Below, piece after piece: positions 7,374 through 16,887 of a stretch of 64,000 nucleotides of DNA. The position numbers and the translations under genes are program-made. Positions within the stretch are counted from its first letter, which is position 1; each line of letters opens with the position of its first letter. This stretch comes from SZUA-309 sp965233675 (GTDB taxonomy: Bacteria; Pseudomonadota; Gammaproteobacteria; Pseudomonadales; Azotimanducaceae): positions 2,666,001-2,730,000 of the forward strand of contig OZ247498.1 of assembly GCA_965233675.1 (NCBI GenBank), given 5' to 3'. The notes under the pieces were generated by a model. The model had not been told where the DNA came from and made no database searches. It saw nothing but the letters and a program-made list of their open reading frames with translations.

Positions 7374-10300
7374 CTATGGGTTCTCCTGTTGCTGCTCCTG
7401 CAGAATGATCGGCAACAGCCGGAGAATGCCTGAACCTCCACAGGCGCTTGGCGGGCAATCGCCGGCGTCCAGAGGGTTTGCACCTTCGAGCATCTCATCA
7501 CCGTCGCTGAATCCATCTCCGTCCGTATCCGGATCATTCGGGTCGGTGCGCAGCAGGGGTGCCGTGGTCGGTTCGAAGACTGCCGGATGCGTATCCGGAT
7601 GCGGTGTAACCAGGCCCCGTTCCGCACCATCCAGCAATCCGTCGCCATCCGTATCCGCCAGACAGGGATCGGATTCGCCCGGATCAACCTGGCCGTTTCT
7701 GTTGCTGTCTTCGATGCCATCCGGAAGACCGTCATCGTCGCTGTCCGCATCGTCGATGAGCGTGCAGGCCTGATGCTCAACCGCATCCTCAATGCCGTCG
7801 CCATCCTGATCGCTGCCCGCATCGACCAGTCGGAAACCTGGCCCCTGGAAAGTCATCTGCGGACCGGTCAGGTTGAATGCACTGGTGAGCGTTTCGGCAG
7901 GAACCGGCGGCGCTTCGGAAATGCTGTTGATGAGACCCAGTCGCCACGGAACGCCTACGGCATCTTCGTAGATAGCGCCCAACGCACCCCCGATCTCCGC
8001 CTGCAGGTAAGCCGTCTCCACGGCCAGCTTGACGGCATAGTGGGCCTCACTGGTGAACGTATTCCCCGAGAAATCATAGGACACATCCACATCCACCCCA
8101 CCGGCGGGTTGAATGATCTGCAGATGCTGCAATCCCGCGCTGCCAGCCGGCACGTCTATCGGATACGACTGACCCGCCGCCACCGGTTCGAAGGGGCCAT
8201 TGAATCCCAGGCGGGCCTGCACCGCGCGGCTGAAGGTGAGTGTGACAACGAGATTCGGCTCGAAGGTCATGGTCGAATCCCATCCGGTCCACAGCACCAG
8301 ATCCTGGTCGATAGCGTCCACCGAGAGGCTGGCGACAAACGGAATGGATGCGCTGGCGCCCAGGCATGCCGACCCCGCGGAGTTGATGCAAACCATCCCG
8401 TCCAGATCCAGTTCATATCGGAAGACATCGGAGCTGAGATCGGAGTGGCTGAAAATAAAGGTGTCTATCAGGCTTTCCGCGGAACCATCCAGCTGAGTCA
8501 GGTTGAGCGCCGGGCGATACCGATTCGGCACCGTGTTCACCAGCTGCCCCTGGGCGTTCAGGTGATGCCGCAACGGCTCCACCACTTCTGCGCTGAAGGC
8601 TGTGGGCGCGCCGCCATTGAATCCCCGGGAAGAAATATCCCCGGGTACCGCCTGAGTCACCGGCGTGTTCAGCTCAGGTATCTGCAGCTGAAAGGTCATC
8701 AGATTGGTTTTGAGTGCCGACTCGGGCATTCCGAAGGTGATGCAGAGTCTCTCGCTGATTTTTTTCAGGAAGCACCCGAACGGAATATCGACAGGCAGCG
8801 GCAGTGCGGTGCCCGGGTCCCACAGGTTGAACAGCGTGTCCTCATTCGAGATGGAAATATCCTGCTGGATGAATGAGGGAACCGCCGGCACTTCATTGAG
8901 CAGGCGCATATCGAGACTGTCACCGATCCGCCAGTCGAAGGCGGCGAGTTCGTAGCTTCGACCAAGATTCTGATCGAACAGCGATTGTGTGATGTGCAAC
9001 TGATCACCGCTCTCAGGATCGATCGACCAGATCTCCGCTTCTACGGAGAGATCGATATTCACATCGAGATCCAGACCGGTCTGAAAATCCGGCCAGCGGG
9101 AGGACAGGCAGGAACCACTGCTGTGACTCTGCTCCGCGCTGCAGCTCGAGCCCGTGCCGGTAAATGGCGGGCCACTGAAAGGGAGAGGAATATGATCGAA
9201 CGTCAGGGTTACCACCTCACCTGGCGCCGCGACGGATCGATCCACCCGCACCCGGGCATCGGTATCATAGTAAACGTCTACTTCGCCGGGATCCGCGGTG
9301 GAAAGTCCAGGGGTGATGGTGATCCCGCCGGTCACCTGCGTGGATTGCGCGATCTCGGCACCGACCCGATAGGATCGGGGTGGTAGGGGAACCCCCGTTT
9401 CCGGCCTTGGTCCGAAACCCGATCCCACGTTGATGCTCGTGGGCGAGACGTATGGCCCACCGGGCAGACCGTTGAGGTCATTGATTGTGAATGACTGCGC
9501 GCTGTTCCCGAAATAGCAACCGTTGCTGATGTGGTCCAGGAGATCGACAACCCCGGTGATGGAACTCGCGCAGCAGGAGACACTTCGGCTGGCGTAGCTG
9601 ACGTTCCCCCCGTTGATACACTCGTTTCGCGTCGGCGATACATTCAGATCCGCGCAGGCTGGGACAGAATTGCTGACCGGAATGTTGTGGTTCTCGGCAT
9701 CGCACTGTGCAACTCCGGCATCCCAGACATCCTGAGCGGTCAGCGTGGATGGCACCCGCTCGATATCGACGACGTTGCCGCGGCGAATGGTGCCGCCGGT
9801 CTGATCGGCAATCACCGGCGCCAGATCCACGAACGTCGGCTCAGGCAGATCGTCGAACAGTGGTTGACCTGTTGCTTCGAACTCGAGCCTCATACTGTGC
9901 GCGAGCGGCATGGACACTGGCTCCGGGATCGCCGGCTGTGTTCCGAAAATGTAGGTCTCCTCTCCGTCCAGCAACCCGTCTTCGTCACTGTCTGCCAGCA
10001 GCGGGTCGAGCCCCAGATGCTGTTCTTCAGCATTGGTCAGGCCATCGTTGTCAGCATCCCGCCGGCCATCGCCCCAGCTCAGCGGACTGAAGCCGTAGGC
10101 GATTTCAAACGCATCCAGAAGCCCATCCGAATCGGTGTCCGGCTTCGTCGGATCGGATCCATAGGTCAGCGCTTCTTCTGCATCCGTCAGCCCGTCACCA
10201 TCCGTGTCCGGATTGTTCACATCCGAACTGAAAGTCTGCTCGGCCAGATTTTCAAGTCCATCGCCGTCCTCATCGCCAGCCTCATCGCCGGCCACCAGCG

Positions 10301-12314
10301 GATTCAGACCATTTCTGACTTCGAAGCCATCCAGCAAGCCATCCCCATCGGTATCGCTCACCAGCGGCTGGGTGCCGGCTGCCGCTTCGAGCCCATCTTC
10401 GAGGCCATCGGCATCGCTGTCTGAATCCAGCGGATTGGTGCCCGCCATGAGTTCGTCGCCATCGTTCACCGCGTCTGCATCGGTATCCGCCCGGGCCGGG
10501 TCCGTCCGGTGGATCGCTTCTTCCTCGCCGTCGTTCAGACCGTCACCGTCGCTGTCCGCAGTCAGAGGGTCCGTCTCAAGCGCAATCTCCCATCCGTCCT
10601 CAAGACCATCGCCATCTGAATCCGCTGTCAGTGCCAGGGTGCCGAGCTCCTGCTCTTCGCTGTTGCTGAGGCCATCGTCATCGGGGTCGAGGTCCGGATC
10701 AGCCACCATGGGATCGAGACCGGACCGCACCTCATAACCGTCGATTAAGCCATCGCCATCGGTGTCCGGTTCGAGTGCATTGCTGCCAGAGACGAGTTCG
10801 GCGTCATCCGTCAGTCCATCCTCATCCGTATCGGTGGCATAAGGGTTGGTGCCCGCACTCAACTCCTGGGCGTTAGGCAGGCCGTCGTTGTCCGTATCCG
10901 GATTCAGCTCCAGGGCAACGGCATGCCAGTGTGTGCGCCCCGTCCCCGAAGAATCACCGGAGCCGAAACGCACAGACCGCTCGTTCCCGGATACCAGCAC
11001 ACGTCCTGTCGAATCTTCCACCAACAGGACGCCGTCAACGATGAAATCGGCCGTCGCGCTGACCGGATCGAACACGATCCGGATGTCGTGATAGAGGCTG
11101 GTGGCACCGATATTGAATATCTCCGAGCTGCCGGAAGGCTGCAGTTGCAGGTCCCCCTCCGCATCAACCCCGAATCGAGCGCCGAACTCATGGGTATCAC
11201 CTCCGTCGGGAAAACGCAGATAGAAGGATTTCGCATAGCTGGGGCTTTCGGCCACGCCCATATTGAGTGGGTGCACCCGGACAGTGGACCGATACTCCCA
11301 GCCCCCGGGCGCATCGGTCGTGAATGAGTTCATGACATAGGTACCGAGATTGCCGGACGCCTGACCGGCATCGACCATCCGCCAGAAGGGGCAGGGATCC
11401 GCGCAGTTTCCGGCGCCGATATCCTGATCGCCGGCCTGCCAGGATTGACCTGCTGCGGCTGCCGGTGCCTGCCAACCCTGGGTGTTGGGGTCGGCGCTTC
11501 CGGAATGAGAAACCACGATCTGCTCGCAGATACCATCCGCGTCCACATCGGCACCCAGCGGGCAGTACACGCCTTCCACCGGGTCCACCGAAGAAAGGCA
11601 ATCGCCATCTGCGCCAGCGAAATCGACCAGGCCGTCGTTGTCGTTGTCGATGCCATCAGCACATTGAGGCGCGGCGCGGCGGAACTCGACCCGTGAATAG
11701 CGGGCCTGACCCACATCCGCCGCGGCCCCATCCCCGAAGTTGACCCGGCGCAGCGAACTGCTGAGACCGGTCAGCACGCCCTCCCGCTGCTGACCGTTAT
11801 AGAAAAACTCAGCCACCCCGAGCGCGGCGTCGTAGGCGAGCACGACGTGCACATAGTCCGTGACGCCGCTGTGGGCGGGTGGAATGATCACATCCACCGG
11901 ATCCGGGTGCCCATCGTCCAGCAGATTGATCAGCGTGGCCCCATCGGCATCGCTGCCGAACTCAATCATGAAACGCTGGACGCCGTTGGCCACCTCCAGC
12001 AGAACGCCGGCATCCACCGCGTCCCCTGCAGTCACCACACGCAATCGGACGTCATAGACCCAGGAGTCGCTACGCAGTGGGCCGTCCGTCTCGTAGCGCA
12101 ATCGGCCGGACGCGTTGCTGTTGATTTGCCAGGCGTATTCGCTGTCGAAAACCCCGGTGCCGCTGACGCCAGTGTCTCCTGAGACCACCCGCCAACGCTC
12201 TGTAAGAGGATTCTGTCCGCCAATGTGCACCGCGGCCTGGGTCAGGCTCGAACCGACGGTTACAATCGCTGCGGCGGCCAGCCCACACAGCTTCAGCCCG
12301 AATCTATCACGCAC
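7374..12314 (-). CDS. Giant secreted protein with LamG-like domains and thrombospondin type 3-like calcium repeats
   Basis: The protein has about 1646 residues. GTG 12314 is preferred because GGAG lies 8 nt upstream and the product then opens with a classical signal peptide (basic VRDRFGLK, a hydrophobic core, cleavage near TQA-A). A GTG at 12383 would add 23 residues. Two concanavalin A/LamG-like segments follow (about residues 30-200 and 280-470), separated by a cysteine-bearing stretch with D-N-D-N-D-G. About 14 aspartate-rich D-x-D-x-D-G-L repeats then cover residues 470-800. A long beta-rich region without recognisable domains comes next, then four more such repeats close to the end. These repeats bind calcium in adhesins and matrix proteins. 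The last residues contain CGGSGILRLLPIIL and then a short polar tail, a possible but atypical sorting signal. It converges on the diguanylate cyclase gene. Confidence 0.8.
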   Translation of the reverse strand: MRDRFGLKLCGLAAAAIVTVGSSLTQAAVHIGGQNPLTERWRVVSGDTGVSGTGVFDSEYAWQINSNASGRLRYETDGPLRSDSWVYDVRLRVVTAGDAVDAGVLLEVANGVQRFMIEFGSDADGATLINLLDDGHPDPVDVIIPPAHSGVTDYVHVVLAYDAALGVAEFFYNGQQREGVLTGLSSSLRRVNFGDGAAADVGQARYSRVEFRRAAPQCADGIDNDNDGLVDFAGADGDCLSSVDPVEGVYCPLGADVDADGICEQIVVSHSGSADPNTQGWQAPAAAAGQSWQAGDQDIGAGNCADPCPFWRMVDAGQASGNLGTYVMNSFTTDAPGGWEYRSTVRVHPLNMGVAESPSYAKSFYLRFPDGGDTHEFGARFGVDAEGDLQLQPSGSSEIFNIGATSLYHDIRIVFDPVSATADFIVDGVLLVEDSTGRVLVSGNERSVRFGSGDSSGTGRTHWHAVALELNPDTDNDGLPNAQELSAGTNPYATDTDEDGLTDDAELVSGSNALEPDTDGDGLIDGYEVRSGLDPMVADPDLDPDDDGLSNSEEQELGTLALTADSDGDGLEDGWEIALETDPLTADSDGDGLNDGEEEAIHRTDPARADTDADAVNDGDELMAGTNPLDSDSDADGLEDGLEAAAGTQPLVSDTDGDGLLDGFEVRNGLNPLVAGDEAGDEDGDGLENLAEQTFSSDVNNPDTDGDGLTDAEEALTYGSDPTKPDTDSDGLLDAFEIAYGFSPLSWGDGRRDADNDGLTNAEEQHLGLDPLLADSDEDGLLDGEETYIFGTQPAIPEPVSMPLAHSMRLEFEATGQPLFDDLPEPTFVDLAPVIADQTGGTIRRGNVVDIERVPSTLTAQDVWDAGVAQCDAENHNIPVSNSVPACADLNVSPTRNECINGGNVSYASRSVSCCASSITGVVDLLDHISNGCYFGNSAQSFTINDLNGLPGGPYVSPTSINVGSGFGPRPETGVPLPPRSYRVGAEIAQSTQVTGGITITPGLSTADPGEVDVYYDTDARVRVDRSVAAPGEVVTLTFDHIPLPFSGPPFTGTGSSCSAEQSHSSGSCLSSRWPDFQTGLDLDVNIDLSVEAEIWSIDPESGDQLHITQSLFDQNLGRSYELAAFDWRIGDSLDMRLLNEVPAVPSFIQQDISISNEDTLFNLWDPGTALPLPVDIPFGCFLKKISERLCITFGMPESALKTNLMTFQLQIPELNTPVTQAVPGDISSRGFNGGAPTAFSAEVVEPLRHHLNAQGQLVNTVPNRYRPALNLTQLDGSAESLIDTFIFSHSDLSSDVFRYELDLDGMVCINSAGSACLGASASIPFVASLSVDAIDQDLVLWTGWDSTMTFEPNLVVTLTFSRAVQARLGFNGPFEPVAAGQSYPIDVPAGSAGLQHLQIIQPAGGVDVDVSYDFSGNTFTSEAHYAVKLAVETAYLQAEIGGALGAIYEDAVGVPWRLGLINSISEAPPVPAETLTSAFNLTGPQMTFQGPGFRLVDAGSDQDGDGIEDAVEHQACTLIDDADSDDDGLPDGIEDSNRNGQVDPGESDPCLADTDGDGLLDGAERGLVTPHPDTHPAVFEPTTAPLLRTDPNDPDTDGDGFSDGDEMLEGANPLDAGDCPPSACGGSGILRLLPIILQEQQQENP
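9911..10901 (-). repeat. Coding repeat array for aspartate-rich calcium repeats
   Basis: Within the giant secreted protein, about 14 repeats of roughly 20-26 codons each contain D-x-D-x-D-G-L followed by an acidic helix such as D-G-E-E. The DNA is visibly periodic (recurrent CATC-CGT-ATC type strings) but diverged, so this is a protein-level repeat and not a recent DNA duplication. Confidence 0.85.
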
Positions 12315-12480
12315 CAGCACTTCTCCAGTGACCGCCCTCCACAGGGCCTTACCAAGGTAAGCTGGAAGCATAGGAGTTTTCACTCACGCATCTGGTAATT
12401 TTTTGTGGCCACCGGTGCTCCCCTCGAACCCGGTCGGGTCGTATATGATCTGCTGCAACACAGGCAAGCAGACCAATCCC

Positions 12481-12504
12481 GAGGACTACACCGAGGACTA
12501 TACC
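12481..12504 (+). repeat. 12-bp tandem duplication carrying the ribosome binding site of the GST gene
   Basis: GAGGACTACACC is followed by GAGGACTATACC, with one mismatch, ending two bases before ATG 12506. Each unit carries GAGGA, so the Shine-Dalgarno-like element is itself duplicated. Confidence 0.9.
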
Positions 12505-12505
12505 G

Positions 12506-13582
12506 ATGAGCAGACCCTGGATCTTCATGGGCGTGGACCGCTCGCACTTTTCCGCCAAACTGCGGCCGGCCTTGCGCCTGAAGCAACTGCACCACGTGGA
12601 ATATCCGCCCGATCAGAGGCTGATCAAAGAACGCACGGGCGTCGGTTTCGTGCCGGTGCTGTTCTCACCGGAGGATGAAGTATTTCAGGACACCACGGAT
12701 ATCATCGATGTGCTGGAGACCCGATTCCCGGAGCCGGTTCTGATTCCGTCCGGCCACCTCGGCACCCTCTGCCGTCTGTTCGAGCTCTATGCGGACGAGT
12801 TTTTCCCCACGGTGAGCATGCGGACCCGCTGGGCGTATCCTGAGAACGAAGCCGAGCTTAGACGCGCCTTCGGGGCCTTCACCGGAGATCTGGAGCGAGG
12901 CAATGCGGTTGCCGATCTGATGAGTTCCTACCTGCCGATGCTGGGCGTCACCGAGGAAACGATCCCCGCCATCGACGCTCATACGGACGCCATGCTGGCC
13001 GCTCTGGATGCCCACTTTGCCGTTCACCCGTTTCTGCTCGGCGATCGACTGACCCTGGCGGACTGTGCATTGATGGGGCCCCTCTACGCTCATCTCTATC
13101 TCGACCGGGTCACCCGGAAGAAGCTCTACGACGAAGCGATCGAAGTCTGCAAATGGATCGAGCGCTGCAACCGCCCGGTGCCCGGGCAGATGGGCCAGTG
13201 CTTCGACGCTGAATTACCGGACTCCCTGAAGGCCATCCTGAAGCTGATTGGCGCGGACGCCGTTCCTATGCTCAGCGCTCTCGAGGCCGGCTTCATCCGC
13301 TGGGCAGGCGCCGGAATGGCGGAAACGTCGGCCGGCACGGAAGCGCCCAGGGGCGTGGGCACGTATGACAGCACGCTTCGCAACACGCCGATCAGTGCCG
13401 GCATCCGCCCCTATGTGGTCTGGAAGATCCAGCGGCTCCGGCAAGCCCACCAAAGCGCGGATCAGCCCGCCCGGGAAGCTACCGGGGCCCTGTTCGAAGA
13501 AACCGGCAGCGGGGCGCTGTTGACCAGGCCCGCGGGTGAGGTGCCGCTCGAGAAAGACCGGTTCAGAATCGCGTTCGGTTGA
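12506..13582 (+). CDS. Glutathione S-transferase-like protein with C-terminal extension
   Basis: This is a 358-residue soluble protein. Residues 1-80 fit a thioredoxin-like GST N-terminal domain, including the cis-proline loop GFVPVLF and the glutathione-contacting stretch FQDTTDIIDVLE. Residues 90-230 are helical and contain LGDRLTLADCALMGPLYAHLY, which matches the GST C-terminal N-capping pattern. A further 120 residues after this are not explained by the family. The substrate is unknown. GAGGA 8 nt upstream of the ATG supports the start. It converges on a flavin monooxygenase gene with a 22-nt gap. Confidence 0.8.
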   Translation: MSRPWIFMGVDRSHFSAKLRPALRLKQLHHVEYPPDQRLIKERTGVGFVPVLFSPEDEVFQDTTDIIDVLETRFPEPVLIPSGHLGTLCRLFELYADEFFPTVSMRTRWAYPENEAELRRAFGAFTGDLERGNAVADLMSSYLPMLGVTEETIPAIDAHTDAMLAALDAHFAVHPFLLGDRLTLADCALMGPLYAHLYLDRVTRKKLYDEAIEVCKWIERCNRPVPGQMGQCFDAELPDSLKAILKLIGADAVPMLSALEAGFIRWAGAGMAETSAGTEAPRGVGTYDSTLRNTPISAGIRPYVVWKIQRLRQAHQSADQPAREATGALFEETGSGALLTRPAGEVPLEKDRFRIAFG

Positions 13583-13604
13583 ACGCGCGCGTTCACCGTC
13601 AGGC

Positions 13605-15146
13605 TCAGCCCGCTTCCCGGACCTGGTTCACCCGGCGCATGCCGTCGTAGACGAACTCCTCGCCATCCAGATCGATGTTCGGAATTTCGTCCCGTTCGGA
13701 CCAGTAGTCCTGATTGTGGCGCCACTCCGGCTTGTCGCCCCGTTGCGGAAGCTTGTCTATGTCGCGCATCAGGTAGTTCGGATTGAAGTTATCCTCTTCG
13801 ATCCAGGGCAGGATCTCCATGCCCTTGTCTTCCTCCCGGAAAGCAACTTCCACCCGACCGGCGCCGATCTCGTCCATGTGATTCAGCAGACCACAGATGA
13901 AATCGCCCATCATGTCCACCCGTAGTGTCCAGCTTGCCCGGAAGTAGCCGAAGACCCAGGCCAGGTTCGGCACACCGGTAAACATCATGCCGCGGTAGTT
14001 GACTGTGTCGTGCCAGTTCACCGGCTTGTCGTCCACCTCGAATGGGATGTCGCCCATCACCGACAGATGGAAACCCGTGCAGGCGACGATCATGTCCGCC
14101 TCGATTTCCTCGCCGGAACTGGTTCGAACCCCCTTCTCGGTGAAGGTCTCCAGGGTGTCTGTCACCACGGTCACCTTGCCTTCCGCGGCCGCTTTGAAAA
14201 TATCCCCATCCGGGCAGAAGGCCAGTCGCTGCTGCCAGACCCGGTACCTGGGGGTGAAGTGGGGTTCGAACTCGAAGTCCTCGCCCGCGTAGAGGCGCAC
14301 CAGTTCCTTCAATTCTTCGAAGACCGCATCCGGTTCGGTCTGGCAGCGCTTGGTCAGCTGATCCTGGTCGTACATGATCTGAGCCCGCACCACCCGATGG
14401 ATGGTCGGCTCATCTATGCCGATCTCCCGCAGCCGGTCGGCCAGCTCGTTCTTGTTCTCGCTGCAGAAGAAGTAGGTGGGTGAGCGCTGCAGCATGGTCA
14501 CATGTCCGGCCTTCTCCGCGAAGGCTGGAATCACGGTGGCGGCGGTGGCACCGGAACCGATCACCAGGATGCGCTTGCCGGTGTAATCCGTCTCCGGGTC
14601 CCAGAGCTGGGCGTGGATGAACTCGCCCTTGTACTCATCCATCCCCGGCCAGTCAGGCACATAGGGATTGTGATGATCGTAATAGCCCTGGCACATCCAC
14701 AGAAAATTGCAGGTAAACAGCAGTTCGGCGCCATCAGCCAGGCGCGTTGCTTCCACGGTCCAGAGATTCCGGTCGCTCGACCAGCGGCAACGATCGATCC
14801 GGTGTCCGTAGCGGATATGCTGGTCGATTCCGTTCTCGTCAATCACTTCACCCATGTATTTGAGTATCTCTTCCGCACTGGCGATCGGCGCGCCGACCCA
14901 GGGCTTGAACCGATAACCAAACGTATAAAGGTCTGAATCGGATCGTACTCCCGGGTATTTGTGGGTATCCCAGGTGCCTCCGAACGTGTTCTTCATTTCC
15001 AGAATCAGGTAGCTCTTATCCGGTGTCTGCTCCTGCAGGTGGTAGGCGGAGCCCACACCGGAGATACCCGCGCCAACGATGAGCACATCCACGTGTGTGG
15101 CGGCATCGGAAATTTCTTGTGTTTGTGCGGTCACTTTCTGCCTCAT
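13605..15146 (-). CDS. FAD-dependent Baeyer-Villiger type monooxygenase
   Basis: The protein has 513 residues. It has a FAD Rossmann motif (VDVLIVGAGISG, residues 19-30), a second NADPH-binding motif (ILVIGSGATAATV, about 193-205), and between them Y-K-G-E-F-I-H-A-Q-L-W-D at 172-183. That stretch corresponds to the Baeyer-Villiger fingerprint F-x-G-x-x-x-H-x-x-x-W with F replaced by Y. Such enzymes insert oxygen next to a ketone using NADPH and O2, or act as hydroxylases; the substrate is unknown. GTG 15134 is an alternative start with a GAGG element 6 nt upstream. It is divergent from an SDR gene across a 146-nt region containing a perfect inverted repeat, which suggests shared regulation. 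Confidence 0.88.
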   Translation of the reverse strand: MRQKVTAQTQEISDAATHVDVLIVGAGISGVGSAYHLQEQTPDKSYLILEMKNTFGGTWDTHKYPGVRSDSDLYTFGYRFKPWVGAPIASAEEILKYMGEVIDENGIDQHIRYGHRIDRCRWSSDRNLWTVEATRLADGAELLFTCNFLWMCQGYYDHHNPYVPDWPGMDEYKGEFIHAQLWDPETDYTGKRILVIGSGATAATVIPAFAEKAGHVTMLQRSPTYFFCSENKNELADRLREIGIDEPTIHRVVRAQIMYDQDQLTKRCQTEPDAVFEELKELVRLYAGEDFEFEPHFTPRYRVWQQRLAFCPDGDIFKAAAEGKVTVVTDTLETFTEKGVRTSSGEEIEADMIVACTGFHLSVMGDIPFEVDDKPVNWHDTVNYRGMMFTGVPNLAWVFGYFRASWTLRVDMMGDFICGLLNHMDEIGAGRVEVAFREEDKGMEILPWIEEDNFNPNYLMRDIDKLPQRGDKPEWRHNQDYWSERDEIPNIDLDGEEFVYDGMRRVNQVREAG

Positions 15147-15186
15147 CTCTCAAGGTAAACAGGTTGATTCTTACAGGTTAGGGGCC

Positions 15187-15209
15187 GGGATTACCCTACG
15201 TGTAATCCC
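15187..15209. promoter_or_regulatory. Perfect 8-bp inverted repeat in a divergent promoter region (candidate operator)
   Basis: GGGATTAC (15187-15194) and GTAATCCC (15202-15209) are exact reverse complements separated by 7 bp. They lie between the divergent monooxygenase (start 15146) and SDR (start 15293) genes. The dyad size fits binding of a dimeric regulator. No regulator gene is adjacent, so its identity is unknown. Confidence 0.5.
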
Positions 15210-15292
15210 CTACACTACCTGATATAGATGAAGGGTACCCAAACCGTCAATCACCCCAGACATGAAAAGGACATAGGAAGAAGGAGTCTCCG

Positions 15293-16171
15293 ATGGAACA
15301 CCTGGCCGGAAAAACCGCATTTATCACCGGTGGCGCCAGCGGCATCGGCCTGGCGATGGCCAGGGCCTTCCTCGCGGAAGGCATGAAGGTCGCCATCGCC
15401 GATGTGGACGGGTCCGCGCTTGCCGAAGCCGAAGCCACGCTCCGTGGCAGCAATGCCGAAGTGCGCGGCTACCCGCTGGATGTGACGGATCGGTCGCAAT
15501 ACGCAGCCGTCGCTGACCAGGTGGAGACCGAGCTCGGACCCGTGCATCTGGTCTGCAACAACGCCGGCGTTTACCGGGGCGGCGCCATGGATACGGTCAC
15601 CTATGAAGACTGGGACTGGGTGATGGGCGTCAATGTGGGGGGCGTGATCAATGGGGTACAGACCTGGATCCGTCGTATCGAAGCACACGGTCAGGGTGGC
15701 CACATCGTGAACACCGCATCCATGGCCGGGATGGTCACCTCCCCGGGGCTCGGCATCTACAACGCCAGCAAATTCGCGGTGGTTGGTTTATCGGAAGCAT
15801 TGCGGGAAGACCTGGCAGCACAGGATATCGGTGTATCGGTGCTCTGCCCCGGCATGGTTCAGACCCGAATCCTCGAGAGCGAGCGCACCCGGCCGGAGAC
15901 CCTGGCGCCGGGTGATGAGCGTGCGCAGGCAGCCGCCCAGGCACACAGCGAAGTCATGCATATGGCGATGAACGCCGGTATCCCTGCCGAAGATGTGGCT
16001 CAGATGGTCGTGGACGGGGTGCGGCAGAATCTGTTGTATCTGTTCCCCCATCCGGAGCTCAAAACATCGACCGAGCTGCGGGTGCAGGCCATTCTCGACG
16101 CTTTCGGCGAAGCCGATCCGGAGCGGGTCCGGGCCCAGGAGGAATTTCTCGCCAGCCTACTCCCGGAGTGA
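15293..16171 (+). CDS. Classical SDR-family oxidoreductase
   Basis: The protein has 292 residues with the full SDR motif set: TGGASGIG at the N-terminus, a D-x-D strand end (IADVDG) favouring NAD(H), CNNAG, the catalytic serine in NTASMAG, and Y-N-A-S-K. The C-terminal 60 residues are longer than in typical fatty-acid reductases and helical. The start is supported by GAAGGAG about 10 nt upstream. The stop codon overlaps the region leading into a membrane-protein gene, so the two form an operon. A role beside the divergent Baeyer-Villiger enzyme in oxidising alcohols to ketones is plausible but inferred. Confidence 0.88.
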   Translation: MEHLAGKTAFITGGASGIGLAMARAFLAEGMKVAIADVDGSALAEAEATLRGSNAEVRGYPLDVTDRSQYAAVADQVETELGPVHLVCNNAGVYRGGAMDTVTYEDWDWVMGVNVGGVINGVQTWIRRIEAHGQGGHIVNTASMAGMVTSPGLGIYNASKFAVVGLSEALREDLAAQDIGVSVLCPGMVQTRILESERTRPETLAPGDERAQAAAQAHSEVMHMAMNAGIPAEDVAQMVVDGVRQNLLYLFPHPELKTSTELRVQAILDAFGEADPERVRAQEEFLASLLPE

Positions 16172-16182
16172 AGGGGACGCCG

Positions 16183-16857
16183 ATGGAAACCATGCGCAGC
16201 CGTGCCAAGGCCAACCTGCCCCATGTGCTGCTGACGCTGCTGAGCATCATTCAGGCGCTGGCCCTGGAACTCTTCTGGGCCGAAGTTCAGACCCTGGACG
16301 CGTTGTTCACCCTCTCCTGGCTGGCATTCAGCCTCTGGGTTCAGGTCTCTGCCACCTTCCTGGGCATCCTCGTCATCTGGGTGGTCTATGCCACCACCGT
16401 GATGCGTTTCAACTGGGTTCCGGGTATCAGTGATTCGGTGGTCCCTTTCTTTGTCGGCCTGCTGCAGTTCATCCTGATCGAATCACTGGGTATCCAGAGC
16501 GCAGCCAGCTGGTTCATCAGTCTGGCCGTGATATTCGCCCTCATGCATGGGGAGTCGCACATGATCATGCGCCGGGCGCGCCGGGATCCGGACAACGTCG
16601 AGTTTTTCCGGCAGGTCAATCCGGCCACCGCGCGGGATTCCATCCCACCAGCCCTCATGGTGGTTTCTCTTCTGGGCATGGGCATCTATGTGCTGGCCGT
16701 GCCGGACAGTGCCTGGGTGATCCGGGCCGGCTTTCTGGCCGGTTTTCTGCTGTTGATCTGGCACCTGGTTTTCATGGCCATGTTCTGGAAACGGACCATG
16801 GGCGAGCTGGATCCCCCGAGCACGGCAACGGAAGCGGACGCGGACGGGGCTGAATAG
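16183..16857 (+). CDS. Integral membrane protein of unknown function
   Basis: This 224-residue protein has five to six hydrophobic helices (for example around IIQALALELFWAEV, LGILVIWVVYATTVM, FFVGLLQFILIESLG, LMVVSLLGMGIYVL and AGFLAGFLLLIWHLVFMAM). A polar loop with HGESHMIMRRARRDPDN lies near the middle and an acidic tail ends the protein. ATG 16183 is preferred over GTG 16168 because AGGGG lies 6 nt upstream. It begins only 11 nt after the SDR stop codon, so it is probably translated from the same mRNA. I do not recognise the family. Confidence 0.7.
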   Translation: METMRSRAKANLPHVLLTLLSIIQALALELFWAEVQTLDALFTLSWLAFSLWVQVSATFLGILVIWVVYATTVMRFNWVPGISDSVVPFFVGLLQFILIESLGIQSAASWFISLAVIFALMHGESHMIMRRARRDPDNVEFFRQVNPATARDSIPPALMVVSLLGMGIYVLAVPDSAWVIRAGFLAGFLLLIWHLVFMAMFWKRTMGELDPPSTATEADADGAE

Positions 16858-16887
16858 AAAAGCCTGGCGGTGGATGCCGTCAGACTG

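Noticed and set aside
7587..10424. Long plus-strand open frames opposite the calcium-repeat protein
   Set aside because: They mirror the minus-strand repeats and show no domain or ribosome binding site.
9911..10901. Possible CRISPR or DNA satellite because of visible periodicity
   Set aside because: The periodicity is the coding signature of D-x-D-x-D-G repeats; there are no identical repeats with unique spacers.
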